DNA of 64,000 nucleotides from an uncultured Lachnospiraceae bacterium (GTDB lineage Bacteria > Bacillota > Clostridia > Lachnospirales > Lachnospiraceae): assembly GCA_905199445.1 (NCBI GenBank), contig CAJKGK010000011.1, positions 1 through 64,000 on the forward strand. The letters are read 5' to 3'. Position 1 is the first letter of the stretch. Each line of letters begins with the position of its first letter. Below, one piece after another: positions 43,263 to 52,160 of the stretch. The notes under the pieces are model-generated. The model saw only the letters and a program-made list of their open reading frames with translations. It was not told the origin of the DNA and ran no database searches. A program made the position numbers and the translations under genes.

Positions 43263-44615
43263 TTAGCCGATGACACTGTGGTTCATCCATTTTTTACTGA
43301 AAAACCGAGCGGTAAATATAATTCCTCTGACGGTCCAGTCTGTAAACATCCCAATCCACACGGCGATAGGGCCAAAGCCCAGCTGTCGGCACAGGAAAAT
43401 ACACAGACTGACACGAAATACCCACATGGAAATACAGGATACAATCATGGTAAATTTAACATCACCTGCTGCTCTGAAACCGTAGGCCGGAATAAAGGAC
43501 AGGGTCCACACAATCGGCTTAACAATCGTAATACAGGCCATCATAAAGATACACATAGACGCACTTTCAGGCTCCATGCCGCCCAGCATCGTCACCGGTT
43601 TTGTCAGCGCAAAAACAAGAAGACAGCTGGCAATGACAACAACCTCCGCAACCGCAGAAAGCTTTTTCACATAATAAACCGCTTCATCCTTCCTTCCGGC
43701 CCCCATACACTGACCGACAACGGTCATCAGACCGATCCCGATGCCAATGGCCGCAATCCCGTTAAGATTTTCCAGAATATTGGTCATCGCCTGAGCCGCA
43801 ATCGCCGCCGTCCCCAGGGTAGATACCGTGGACTGAATCGCCAGCTTTCCAAACTGAAACATGCCGTTTTCAATACCTGATGGTATCCCAACCGCAAGAA
43901 TCATCCGGATCCGCTGCCACTGCGGCCGGATAGACAGGTAATCGCGCACATAAATCGTATTTTTTCTGCCCCTTAAAGCAGCCATTACAACAATGGCGGA
44001 AAAAATACGGGAACCCAAAGTGGAAATGGCAGCGCCGGCCACGCCCATATCAAATACCCATATTAAAATTCCATTACCGGCCACATTAAGGATGTTAGAA
44101 ATCACCGATACAGTCATCGGAAGTCTGGTATTTTTCTGAGCCCTGAAAACAGACGACCCGGCATCAAACAGGGCAATAAAAGGGAACGACAGTGCAGTGT
44201 AAAAAAAGTATGTCTGGGAAGCTTCCATCACCGCATCCTCCACCTGACCGAAAATCAGCCGCAGAAGGGGGATTTTCCAGATCAGACAGCCTGCTGTCAC
44301 CACCACCGAAATCAACGTAATGGCAAACATCAGCTGCCCCGCCGATTTTCTTGCATTCTCGCTGTCCTTTTGCCCCATATACTGAGAGCAGATGATCGTT
44401 CCCCCCGCAGCAAGGGCATAAAAGGCCTGGATCACAAGAACATTGATGGAATCCACCAGGGACACGGCCGAAATGGCCGCCGATCCCACATTGCTGACCA
44501 TCATACTGTCTACGGTTCCCATCAAAGAATTAAGAATCTGCTCAATCACAAGAGGAACAAGCAAAATCCTTAAATCCCGGTTACTAAACATGTGCTTTGT
44601 TTCTGATTTTTTCAT
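43263..44615 (-). CDS. MATE family efflux transporter
   Basis: Second MATE exporter, 450 residues with about twelve membrane helices (VIEQILNSLMGTVDSMMVS start). The ATG at 44615 has GAGG nine bases upstream. It belongs to a different branch from the exporter at 30455-31819. Its neighbours are a GreA paralogue downstream and an aminoglycoside-adenylyltransferase-like gene upstream, so a resistance role is possible but unproven. Confidence 0.87.
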   Translation of the reverse strand: MKKSETKHMFSNRDLRILLVPLVIEQILNSLMGTVDSMMVSNVGSAAISAVSLVDSINVLVIQAFYALAAGGTIICSQYMGQKDSENARKSAGQLMFAITLISVVVTAGCLIWKIPLLRLIFGQVEDAVMEASQTYFFYTALSFPFIALFDAGSSVFRAQKNTRLPMTVSVISNILNVAGNGILIWVFDMGVAGAAISTLGSRIFSAIVVMAALRGRKNTIYVRDYLSIRPQWQRIRMILAVGIPSGIENGMFQFGKLAIQSTVSTLGTAAIAAQAMTNILENLNGIAAIGIGIGLMTVVGQCMGAGRKDEAVYYVKKLSAVAEVVVIASCLLVFALTKPVTMLGGMEPESASMCIFMMACITIVKPIVWTLSFIPAYGFRAAGDVKFTMIVSCISMWVFRVSLCIFLCRQLGFGPIAVWIGMFTDWTVRGIIFTARFFSKKWMNHSVIG

Positions 44616-44652
44616 AAAAAAACGCCTCGTCTCATTTGTACTGAAAATGGCT

Positions 44653-44673
44653 GCCCCCACATTTGCAGGGGGC
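44653..44673 (-). terminator. Short GC hairpin after the ANT(6)-like gene
   Basis: GCCCCC / GGGGGC arms with a 9-base loop (44653-44658, 44668-44673), followed on the minus strand by AGCCATTTTC. It may be a weak terminator. Confidence 0.35.
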
Positions 44674-44714
44674 CTTAGTCATTATACAACGGACAGGCGT
44701 ATTTTTCCATAGGG

Positions 44715-45596
44715 TCACAAAACTTCTGTGGCATCTTGCGGAAGATTTTTTGCATTTTCCAAAAAAAACATACTGGCTTTGGCTTCCTGGATATTGTATT
44801 TAAAATCCAGTGTTTTAGCCACCTGACCGGCGGTTTCATCAAACAGTGTACACATGGCAGTCACACTGTCCCACAGTTCCTCAGGCTTACTTCCGCTATA
44901 GGTTGAGAGAAATCGGGCCCATGTGTCAGGTTCCAGATAACGGTACATATATTTTCCCGATTTTCCAATACTTACACGCCACCTGGTGTCAATGCCGATT
45001 TTCCACGACAAAAGGCGGACAAGCTGGGGACGGATATAAAGCCCCAGCATATCCTGAACATAGGGAATTTCCCGGCGCCACAGGCCTTTGGCCACATTAT
45101 TGAGGCACCACCAAAACTCATTGCAGCAATAGTGAAACGCCGCCGGTGTCGGCGGCTTTATCAGATAATCCCGCTCCGAAGACTCACCGATTGAAGGTAA
45201 AATCCCATGCTTATCCAGAAGAATCCGACACAGGCTGTCCTCCCGAATATGAGCTGTCGCATAAACTTTCGTCTGAATGTGAAGATCCAGGCGATTACCG
45301 TCCCTAAACTGCATCAGCCACCCGTAATTTTCCTCAGGGTTGCAAGGAATGCCGCATTCCAAGTCCAGCGCTTCCGGACATTGCATATACAAAATTTCGC
45401 CAAATCTTTGAATCCAGCCGGCATCCTCAATAAACGGCCTGGTCTGCTCCACAACGTATACAATGTCATAGTCCTGAAAAATATCACGTACCGCATTGTC
45501 ATTGGTTCGCGAACCGTTCATATAAACTGCCAATATACGGGCATCTGTCATGGCTGTCCTCAAAATTAAATCATACATTTCTGCTTCCGTTCTCAT
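44715..45596 (-). CDS. ANT(6)-like aminoglycoside 6-adenylyltransferase
   Basis: Nucleotidyltransferase-fold protein of 293 residues matching the streptomycin 6-adenylyltransferase family (AadE/AadK). The catalytic motif MNGSRTNDNAVRDIFQDYD gives the GSR..(D)..DYD metal-binding aspartates, and NEFWWCLNNVAKGLWRRE is a conserved family segment. Chromosomal members of this family do not always confer resistance. AGGAGG precedes the ATG and a near-consensus promoter lies just upstream, so it is probably expressed on its own. Confidence 0.88.
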   Translation of the reverse strand: MRTEAEMYDLILRTAMTDARILAVYMNGSRTNDNAVRDIFQDYDIVYVVEQTRPFIEDAGWIQRFGEILYMQCPEALDLECGIPCNPEENYGWLMQFRDGNRLDLHIQTKVYATAHIREDSLCRILLDKHGILPSIGESSERDYLIKPPTPAAFHYCCNEFWWCLNNVAKGLWRREIPYVQDMLGLYIRPQLVRLLSWKIGIDTRWRVSIGKSGKYMYRYLEPDTWARFLSTYSGSKPEELWDSVTAMCTLFDETAGQVAKTLDFKYNIQEAKASMFFLENAKNLPQDATEVL

Positions 45597-45683
45597 GATA
45601 AAGCCTCCTAGTCTGTCTTGAAGTGCTGCTGCCGTCTTTTCAGCCTCGCCATTTTTTCAATTCCTACTGTATTTTTGGAAATT

Positions 45684-45712
45684 AATATAATAAATCCCAA
45701 CAATAAAGTCAA
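45684..45712 (-). promoter_or_regulatory. Promoter of the ANT(6)-like gene
   Basis: TTGACT (45707-45712), a 17-bp spacer and TATATT (45684-45689) on the minus strand. It starts 24 bp past the stop of the upstream ABC permease gene, with no terminator seen between them. Confidence 0.6.
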
Positions 45713-45735
45713 GGCTTTAGAAAAATTTCAGCGTT

Positions 45736-47643
45736 TTACACCTGGGCATTTTTCACATAAGCCTCAATGGATATTCTGTAGCACACATAGAGAACAGCAA
45801 AAATACATACCGCACTGATCAGATTTATCGTATACAGCGTTGTCATCATCACATTGGCCAGGGCATTCACGGCAAACCAGGATGAAACCGCCATCACTAC
45901 AAAGGGAACGCCATAGGCAAAACGCATCTCACAGATCACCGAGCGTCTCAGTGTTTTCCGGGAAATGCCCAGCTTTTTAAGAACGCCAAAGCGGGCCTGA
46001 TCCTCATAAGCATCATTGTAAACTTTCATGAATAGTATGCTTGCACTGGCCACAACAAATACCATAAAAAGGAAGATACAAATGGCATAAGTCATTTTAA
46101 CCCACACAATATCATTGCTGGCCGGATCCACATAAACATAGGCTGTGGTATTTTTTTGTGTCTCCGATACAATTGTATCCAAATCCGAAAGACTGGCAGC
46201 GGCGTTTTCCGGGGCCATAAGCTTATAATTATAAAGGTAAAGGGGCGTTCCCGAAGCTCGAACCCGCTCATACGTCTTGTCACTGACAACGTAGAATTTT
46301 ATCTCTTCCTGCATTCGCCCAAGATAAGATCTATTAGTTGAACCGATTTCTTTGTATACCTTACCCAGAATGGTTTCTGTCTCTGTCGTATAATCGGGTT
46401 TTTCAGCCAGTGACATCAGATACAGTTTAGTTATTGTAAAAATCTGATCATCTTCAAGGGGCGGAATATCAAAATCAAATCCCCCGGTCTGAGCCATTTT
46501 TTCCAGCGCGGAACGGGCAATCAAAGCATAGTTTTGATTTTGATAAGGCGAATCAACATCCTCTGGCGAAAGGGGCAAAACCTCCAGAATTCCTTTATAA
46601 CGTATGTCATTCTTCTGCTCAATCAGCTGGGAAAATTCACTGTCTCTGCCATCCATATTGCTCATAATCTGATAATCATAGGTTTCTCTGAAATGAATCA
46701 TTGCATCATAGCGCTCTTTCATGGCAAATGCGGTGGCCAACACCGTCACCGAACAGATCATCAGCACCGTGACCATGGCATAGGTACGGTAATTTTTCCG
46801 TATTCTGAAAATAATATTGTTGATCCACAGATTCCGCTCTTTCTTAAACAAAAATGGCTTGTTCTTTTCCAGAGCCTGAAAAATTACAGGAATCAATCCA
46901 CCAAAAAGAAAATAAGTACCAATGGTAACAAAAACAACCGCCATCAGTGCATTTCCCATAACCTCCATACCGGCTTCCTTCACAGCCAGATAATAACCGG
47001 TTCCAAGAACTGCCACACCCAGCACAGCTTTCATTATCAATAGCACGCTCGACTGACGGACATATTCGTTTTTGCGGGATGCAGACACCAGTTCAAGCAC
47101 ACTGCTTCTTACAATACTGATATATCCCTTGACTACCATAAGCATATAAATGACACCGAAATATAAAATCGTCATGAATACGGCTCTGACAGTAATCTTA
47201 AAACTGACCCTTCCAGTAATATCCGAAACTGCCAGCAAAACCATCTGAAACAGCTTTGAAGTTAATATTCCCAGACCCAGCCCGGCTGCCAGAGCCACCA
47301 TCCCGGTCATTGTTGTCTCGATCATATATAAACGGCCGATTCTCTGATTGGTCAGTCCCATAAAGACATAAATTCCGATCTCTTTTTTCCGCTGAGTCAA
47401 AAATACATTGGTGGCATACCAGATAAAAAACAACATAAAGCACACAATGACAAAGGTGATCACTTCTATAATAATATCTATATTTCGCTTATTGATCTCC
47501 CCTAAGATTCCCAGGGCATCTGAATCCAAAAGATTCTGGAAATTAAACAGAATCAGTACCGTAAATGCCAGTGACAAAATCAATGCCATATAATTTTTAA
47601 GGCCGCTTTTAAAATTTAAAAATGCCAGTTTAAACATACTCAT
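45736..47643 (-). CDS. BceB-type ABC transporter permease (FtsX family)
   Basis: Permease of 635 residues with about ten membrane helices, two FtsX domains and a large extracytoplasmic domain (about residues 310-500), the BceB/VraG arrangement. Such permeases detect bacitracin or other lipid-II-binding peptides and free the target. It begins one base from the end of the ATPase gene. With the RR, HK and ATPase genes upstream it forms a complete Bce-type flux-sensing module. The specific peptide is unknown. Confidence 0.9.
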   Translation of the reverse strand: MSMFKLAFLNFKSGLKNYMALILSLAFTVLILFNFQNLLDSDALGILGEINKRNIDIIIEVITFVIVCFMLFFIWYATNVFLTQRKKEIGIYVFMGLTNQRIGRLYMIETTMTGMVALAAGLGLGILTSKLFQMVLLAVSDITGRVSFKITVRAVFMTILYFGVIYMLMVVKGYISIVRSSVLELVSASRKNEYVRQSSVLLIMKAVLGVAVLGTGYYLAVKEAGMEVMGNALMAVVFVTIGTYFLFGGLIPVIFQALEKNKPFLFKKERNLWINNIIFRIRKNYRTYAMVTVLMICSVTVLATAFAMKERYDAMIHFRETYDYQIMSNMDGRDSEFSQLIEQKNDIRYKGILEVLPLSPEDVDSPYQNQNYALIARSALEKMAQTGGFDFDIPPLEDDQIFTITKLYLMSLAEKPDYTTETETILGKVYKEIGSTNRSYLGRMQEEIKFYVVSDKTYERVRASGTPLYLYNYKLMAPENAAASLSDLDTIVSETQKNTTAYVYVDPASNDIVWVKMTYAICIFLFMVFVVASASILFMKVYNDAYEDQARFGVLKKLGISRKTLRRSVICEMRFAYGVPFVVMAVSSWFAVNALANVMMTTLYTINLISAVCIFAVLYVCYRISIEAYVKNAQV

Positions 47644-48401
47644 TATAGATCACTCCCCATGGATGCCTGCATATCAATAATGCGGTCATAGAATTCTTTT
47701 CTGCTGTTTCCTCTGGTCAGCCGGCACCGGATTGCTCCGTCACTTAAAATATAAACATCTTTAGCCCAGCTGGCACTGAATGCATCATGGGTTACCATAA
47801 GAATCGTGGCATTTTCCTGCTCATTAACCATTCTGAGGCATTCCATAAGATCCTTGCTGGATCTGGAATCCAGCGCACCTGTAGGCTCATCGGCAAAGAT
47901 AATTTCAGGCCGGCTAATCAATGCTCTGCAGGTGGCGCCCCGTTGTTTTTGTCCCCCCGAAAGCTGATAGGGATATTTATTCAAATGCTGGGAAAGTCCA
48001 AACATTTCCGCCAGCTTTTCGGTTCGCCTGATCGTTTCTTTAGCGCTTACACCGTTTAGCGATAAAGGCAGGGCAATATTATCCTGAAGGGTCATGGTAT
48101 CCAAAAGATTGTAATCCTGGAAAATAAAGCCGATTTTTTCCTGTCTCAGCTTTGAGAGTTCTTTATTGGATATTTTTGTAATATCCCGGCCATCCAGAAT
48201 GATAGATCCCCGTGTCGGTGAATCAATGGTTGAAAGGATATTAAGCAATGTCGTTTTGCCGGAACCTGAAGGTCCCATAATGGCAATAAAATCATTGGCC
48301 ATAATATCCAGCTCTATGCCCTTTAAAACCTGGGTTCTAAAGCCCTTTGTTCCGTAATCCTTTGTCAGGTTTCTGATGGACAGTACATTTTTTCTTTCCA
48401 T
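47643..48401 (-). CDS. BceA-type ABC transporter ATP-binding protein
   Basis: ATPase of 252 residues of the MacB/LolD/BceA group: Walker A GPSGSGKTTLL, signature LSGGQKQRGATCRAL (alanine-threonine in place of the usual VAIARAL), Walker B IIFADEPTGALDS. AGGAGG precedes the ATG. A spaced inverted repeat and a TATAAT element lie upstream, separate from the histidine kinase gene, consistent with regulator-induced transcription of the transporter pair. Confidence 0.92.
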   Translation of the reverse strand: MERKNVLSIRNLTKDYGTKGFRTQVLKGIELDIMANDFIAIMGPSGSGKTTLLNILSTIDSPTRGSIILDGRDITKISNKELSKLRQEKIGFIFQDYNLLDTMTLQDNIALPLSLNGVSAKETIRRTEKLAEMFGLSQHLNKYPYQLSGGQKQRGATCRALISRPEIIFADEPTGALDSRSSKDLMECLRMVNEQENATILMVTHDAFSASWAKDVYILSDGAIRCRLTRGNSRKEFYDRIIDMQASMGSDL

Positions 48402-48500
48402 TAAAAATCATCCTCCTGTATGTTTTTACTGAAACTATTATATCTTATCCCTGTCACAAAGTCCTTTCATTAAGGTTACAAAAAGAGCTGCAATATTACA

Positions 48501-48523
48501 GTATGTGCAACATTGTCACATAC
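48501..48523. promoter_or_regulatory. Candidate response-regulator site upstream of the BceAB-type genes
   Basis: Inverted repeat GTATGTG-N9-CACATAC, extended inward by CAA/TTG with one bulge. It lies 100 bp upstream of the ATPase start. Nearer the gene the minus strand has TATAAT (about 48434-48439) with no good -35, as expected for an activated promoter. Confidence 0.45.
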
Positions 48524-48564
48524 AATAGTTGTACCATAGAATATGGCATCCAATGGGGATACCT

Positions 48565-49566
48565 TTACCGATTAAAATATTCCCGGCTGTCCCTGAAAAT
48601 CAACCGAAATAAAGTAAAAGAACCATATTCACTTTCCACCTGGATTTCATGGCCCAGCTTTCTCACAATCTCAGCCACAAAGTAAAGCCCCATGCCTGTG
48701 GATTTATATTGTCCGTTATGGTTATTTTCTCCGGTAAATCCTTTATCAAAAATATTGGGAAGATCATAATCCCTGATTCCTTCTCCGTTATCCCGGACAG
48801 AAAGGATGGTCTGCCCACGCCCCATTTCATCGGTTTCCCGCCTGGCTTCAAATATGAGGACCGGATCATTTCCGGAATATTTAACCGCATTGGCAATCAG
48901 CTGATCCAGCACATAAATGATCCATTCCTGATCTGAATAAACGGTCACATTGGCAATCCCTATATGAATCTGAAATTTTTTTTGAATAAGGAAAAAACGA
49001 TTATTCCTGATGGATGTCTGAATACAGGCCTTTAAATCAACCGCCCGCATCCGTAGATCCGCCAGAGGGCTGGCAATTTTACAGCCAATCAAAACCTGCC
49101 TTAAATCCCTTTCCATCCGTTCCAGCTGTTCCCTGAGTTCACTGCGCACCCCTGGATCGGTAATCTTTTCCAATGCCAGCTTTCCCACAGCCAATGGGAT
49201 TTTTATTTCATGGCACCAGCGGGCAATATAATCTCTCAGAGTACAGTTGGATGTATAAAGTGTCTCCAGCTCCCGATCCAGCACATGAATTTCGTGTTCA
49301 ATGACATCCTGATCCCAAAGACCGGGAACATCCCGATAAATACTGCCATCCGCTGTAAGCAAATGTCTGCGGATTTTTTTGTTCTTTAAATGCCGGCCGT
49401 AATCCATCATAAAAAAAGTGCCGGCAGCCAGCAGCACAAGTCCGTCCAGATACAGCAGTTCCACAATCGCCTCTGTTTTTATAAGATATATAAAATAAAT
49501 ATTGTAAGCAGCTGCCAGGACAGCCCATGAACCATACAGACCGCCCCGAATCTTTCTATAAGTCAT
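48565..49566 (-). CDS. BceS-type intramembrane-sensing histidine kinase
   Basis: Histidine kinase of 333 residues with two N-terminal membrane helices (about 12-30 and 38-55) and almost no extracellular loop, as in BceS. The phosphoacceptor is in WCHEIKIPLAV; the N box is DQLIANAVKYS and the G boxes are RDNGEGI and KSTGMGLYFV. Kinases of this kind sense through their partner ABC transporter. The start at 49566 overlaps the response regulator gene by 11 bp. Confidence 0.92.
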   Translation of the reverse strand: MTYRKIRGGLYGSWAVLAAAYNIYFIYLIKTEAIVELLYLDGLVLLAAGTFFMMDYGRHLKNKKIRRHLLTADGSIYRDVPGLWDQDVIEHEIHVLDRELETLYTSNCTLRDYIARWCHEIKIPLAVGKLALEKITDPGVRSELREQLERMERDLRQVLIGCKIASPLADLRMRAVDLKACIQTSIRNNRFFLIQKKFQIHIGIANVTVYSDQEWIIYVLDQLIANAVKYSGNDPVLIFEARRETDEMGRGQTILSVRDNGEGIRDYDLPNIFDKGFTGENNHNGQYKSTGMGLYFVAEIVRKLGHEIQVESEYGSFTLFRLIFRDSREYFNR

Positions 49567-50332
49567 GGCCGGACCTTCCTTTCTCTGCTTTTTGATTGTT
49601 TCCCATGGCCGGTTTATGTTCTTCTTCAAACACACTGGCAGCAGAAGATGTATTGAAAGGAATGAAATAGCCCTGACCCTTTTTTGTAAATATCAAATCA
49701 CAGCCCTGGGACAATGCCCGTATTTTACTTCTCAGCCTGGAAATCAGCACCGTCAGCGTTGTATCTGACACATACTCATCTGTATTCCACAGCTCCATCA
49801 TCAATTCCTCTCTGGAAACAACATCCGGGCTGTTTTCCAGAAGAATTCCGATAATTTTTCGCTCAGATTTTGTCAGCTCGATCATATTCTCATTATAATA
49901 AAGTACCGATGTACCATAGTCATAATAAAATCCTTCATGAATATAGGCATCCCGAATCACCTGATATTCATAAGTTCTGCGAACAATGGCCTCCACCTTT
50001 GCTTTTAAAAGGCCCAGTCCAAAGGGCTTTTCCACATAATCATCACCGCCCTGGGCCATCCCCATAATCTTATCCCGCTCATCATTTCTGCTGCTGATAA
50101 AAATAACAGGGATCTGGGACAAACGCCGAATCTGTCTGCACCAGTAAAATCCATCGTAAAAAGGAAGGGTAACATCCATCAGCACAAGATGGGGATGAAA
50201 CTGCTCATATTCAGGCATTATATTTTTAAAATCAGTGACGCAAAAGGCCTCATAGCCCCACTTCATAAGGAATGTCCCAAGCTCTGCGGAAAGTATGGCA
50301 TCATCCTCCACAATCATAATTCTTATATCCAT
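49556..50332 (-). CDS. BceR-type response regulator
   Basis: OmpR/PhoB-type regulator of 258 residues. The receiver domain has the acidic pocket VEDD (9-11), phosphoacceptor Asp53 in LMDVTLPF and Lys in VEKPFG; a winged-helix domain follows (YVSDTTLTVLISRLRSK). A C-terminal tail of about 30 residues beyond the winged helix is unusual. The ATG at 50332 follows AGGCGG; a GTG two codons upstream is possible. Confidence 0.92.
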   Translation of the reverse strand: MDIRIMIVEDDAILSAELGTFLMKWGYEAFCVTDFKNIMPEYEQFHPHLVLMDVTLPFYDGFYWCRQIRRLSQIPVIFISSRNDERDKIMGMAQGGDDYVEKPFGLGLLKAKVEAIVRRTYEYQVIRDAYIHEGFYYDYGTSVLYYNENMIELTKSERKIIGILLENSPDVVSREELMMELWNTDEYVSDTTLTVLISRLRSKIRALSQGCDLIFTKKGQGYFIPFNTSSAASVFEEEHKPAMGNNQKAEKGRSGHDL

Positions 50333-50426
50333 TTTCACTACCGCCTTTCCCCTCAGAAAAACTACCGAAACGGTCTGCCTGATGCAGCCATATTTCTGCG
50401 CCGGTTACCGAGGTCAGCTTCATCAT

Positions 50427-50456
50427 AACATACATACAGCAGTACTAAAAGTACAA
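50427..50456 (-). promoter_or_regulatory. Candidate promoter of the two-component genes
   Basis: TTGTAC (50451-50456), an 18-bp spacer and TATGTT (50427-50432) on the minus strand. A small inverted repeat GTACT-TTT-AGTAC overlaps the -35, a possible operator. Confidence 0.35.
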
Positions 50457-50552
50457 ACCATAAACCTTTCAGAAGTGTAAGCTTAAGGGCAGGGAAATGA
50501 CATGTCCATCGCCGTATCCGGCAATTAACAGCTAAGATTTAAGAGAAACAAA

Positions 50553-50590
50553 AATCCCCGGCCGGAATTGTTCCATTCCTGCCGGGAATC
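50553..50590 (-). terminator. Terminator of the C-glycoside operon
   Basis: Stem ATTCCCGGC / GCCGGGGAT extended by GGAAT/ATTCC, followed on the minus strand by TTTTTGTTT. It lies immediately after the last gene of the operon. Confidence 0.8.
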
Positions 50591-50594
50591 TCTT

Positions 50595-51665
50595 TCATTC
50601 AAAATCTACGGATTTTCCGGTTCTTCCGGACTCACGAATTGCATCCATAAGCTTTAAAACTCGTCTTGTCTCATCAATCTTTACAAGAAATTCTTCTTCT
50701 CCATGATAAGCTCTTATATAATTCTCAAAGTAATTTCTATGTTTTGTATGAACTTCAGGAAGCGCCTCCGTTACAATTCGTCCTTCTGGCGCCGGGCCAA
50801 AGGAACGGGTCGGTCCCGCTGCCGTCATTGTCCGCTGTCCGCTGACATTCGTAAGAAGCTGTGTTGTACGGCAAATATTTCCTTCTGGCGCAAAACCGTC
50901 GATATAGGCGGTTCCCTTGTTTCCCGCCAGAAACCAGTGACGTTCAAACCACTTATCATAAGCCTTGTCAGATAACATATAGGTTCCAAGTTCAAGGGTT
51001 GCGGTAACGCCATTATCAAATCGAAGCATCACTTCAAAATAGTCATCGACCTTCTCATTGATAATATTGCGAATATCTGCGAATACGCTCTTAATCTTTG
51101 CGCCTGGGAACATATAGCAGAACTGGTCAAGAAGATGTACCCCCCAGTCATATAACATTCCTCCGCCCTCTTCAGGAATCACATGCCAGTCATGCATATT
51201 TCCGTTGAAGCCGTAAAGCATTGTTTTTACCGAGTAAATCTCACCCAGAGTTTTAGAATCATAAACAGCCTTTGCCGTTGTGTAGTCTGGATCATAACGT
51301 CTCTGCTGATGAACCGTAAATTTTACACCGGCTTCTTTTACAGCTTTCTCCATATCGTCCAGCTCCGGCAGGCTCATAGCCACAGGCTTTTCACAGATAA
51401 TATCCTTCTTTGCAGCGGCAGCCTGGAGCACCAGGTCATGGTGCTGATTATTGTTTGCAGCAATCAATACCACATCGACCTCAGGATCCGCAAAAAGCGC
51501 CTCATTGGAAGTGTAACGCTTGATCCCTTCCTTTACATCCTCAAGCTGTTCTGGATCTCTGTCTGAAATCCCAACCAGCCTGATCCCCGGAAAATCGCAA
51601 AGCATGGTCTCATGCTCATGTCCCATAAATCCGTGTCCGATAATTGCAATTCCTATGTCCGCCAT
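50595..51665 (-). CDS. Gfo/Idh/MocA family oxidoreductase (second of two)
   Basis: NAD(P)-dependent dehydrogenase-like protein of 356 residues: Rossmann motif IGHGFMGHEH, catalytic-lysine motif CEKPVAMS, and a C-terminal alpha/beta substrate domain with YDWGVHLLDQ (Asp/His typical of sugar members). It is last in the operon, 41 bp after the DUF6379 gene. In known C-glycoside systems a relative oxidises the sugar at C3; with two such enzymes here, one could oxidise the glycoside and the other reduce the released keto-sugar. Which does which cannot be read from sequence. Confidence 0.88.
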   Translation of the reverse strand: MADIGIAIIGHGFMGHEHETMLCDFPGIRLVGISDRDPEQLEDVKEGIKRYTSNEALFADPEVDVVLIAANNNQHHDLVLQAAAAKKDIICEKPVAMSLPELDDMEKAVKEAGVKFTVHQQRRYDPDYTTAKAVYDSKTLGEIYSVKTMLYGFNGNMHDWHVIPEEGGGMLYDWGVHLLDQFCYMFPGAKIKSVFADIRNIINEKVDDYFEVMLRFDNGVTATLELGTYMLSDKAYDKWFERHWFLAGNKGTAYIDGFAPEGNICRTTQLLTNVSGQRTMTAAGPTRSFGPAPEGRIVTEALPEVHTKHRNYFENYIRAYHGEEEFLVKIDETRRVLKLMDAIRESGRTGKSVDFE

Positions 51666-51706
51666 TTTACCACCTCATCAAATATTTCAATAAGCCCAGA
51701 ATCTTC

Positions 51707-52144
51707 TTATCTGCACAGGAGCATTCTTCTGTCATTTGCGACACCAAACATATGCGCCATGTTGCCCATACCGCTTCCATCCGGTTCTGCCTCCAGCGCC
51801 CCGTTATAGTTCAGTACCCAGCCAAAATCCACATGGACGTCGTGATATCCGATAGACAGTCCGCCTTTTTTCTTAACCTTATAGATCAATGGTTCACGAA
51901 ACTGCCAATATTTATTCAAATCAAACATCTCTTCTCTGGTGTACTCAATCCCGTCATATTCAAAGATGAGTTCATCGCGGTCAAATACTTCCCCGTCTAC
52001 CGTCACATTTCCAAAGCGGCACTGGGTAAACCAGTAGCCCTTGTAATACCTGGGAACAAAGCGAAATTCAAATCCATCGATTTCCCCGTTCTCATCATAG
52101 GTATTATGAAACCCTCGCTGCTGAATTGTCTGAAATTCTACCAT
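51707..52144 (-). CDS. C-glycoside deglycosidase beta subunit (DUF6379; DgpB/CarC type)
   Basis: Small protein of 145 residues in the DUF6379 family, which supplies the beta subunit of C-glycoside deglycosidases. Matching features are QQRGFHNTYDENGEIDGFEF, VDGEVFDRDELIFEYDGIEY, the WQFREP turn and GGLSIGYHDVHVDF. The ATG at 52144 has AAAGGAGGG eight bases upstream; the frame upstream overlaps the alpha subunit gene and is not used. It lies 16 bp after the alpha subunit gene, the usual pairing. In known enzymes this subunit shapes the active site and is required for activity. Recognised by motif, not by alignment. Confidence 0.82.
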   Translation of the reverse strand: MVEFQTIQQRGFHNTYDENGEIDGFEFRFVPRYYKGYWFTQCRFGNVTVDGEVFDRDELIFEYDGIEYTREEMFDLNKYWQFREPLIYKVKKKGGLSIGYHDVHVDFGWVLNYNGALEAEPDGSGMGNMAHMFGVANDRRMLLCR

Positions 52145-52160
52145 TCTCATTCCCTCCTTT

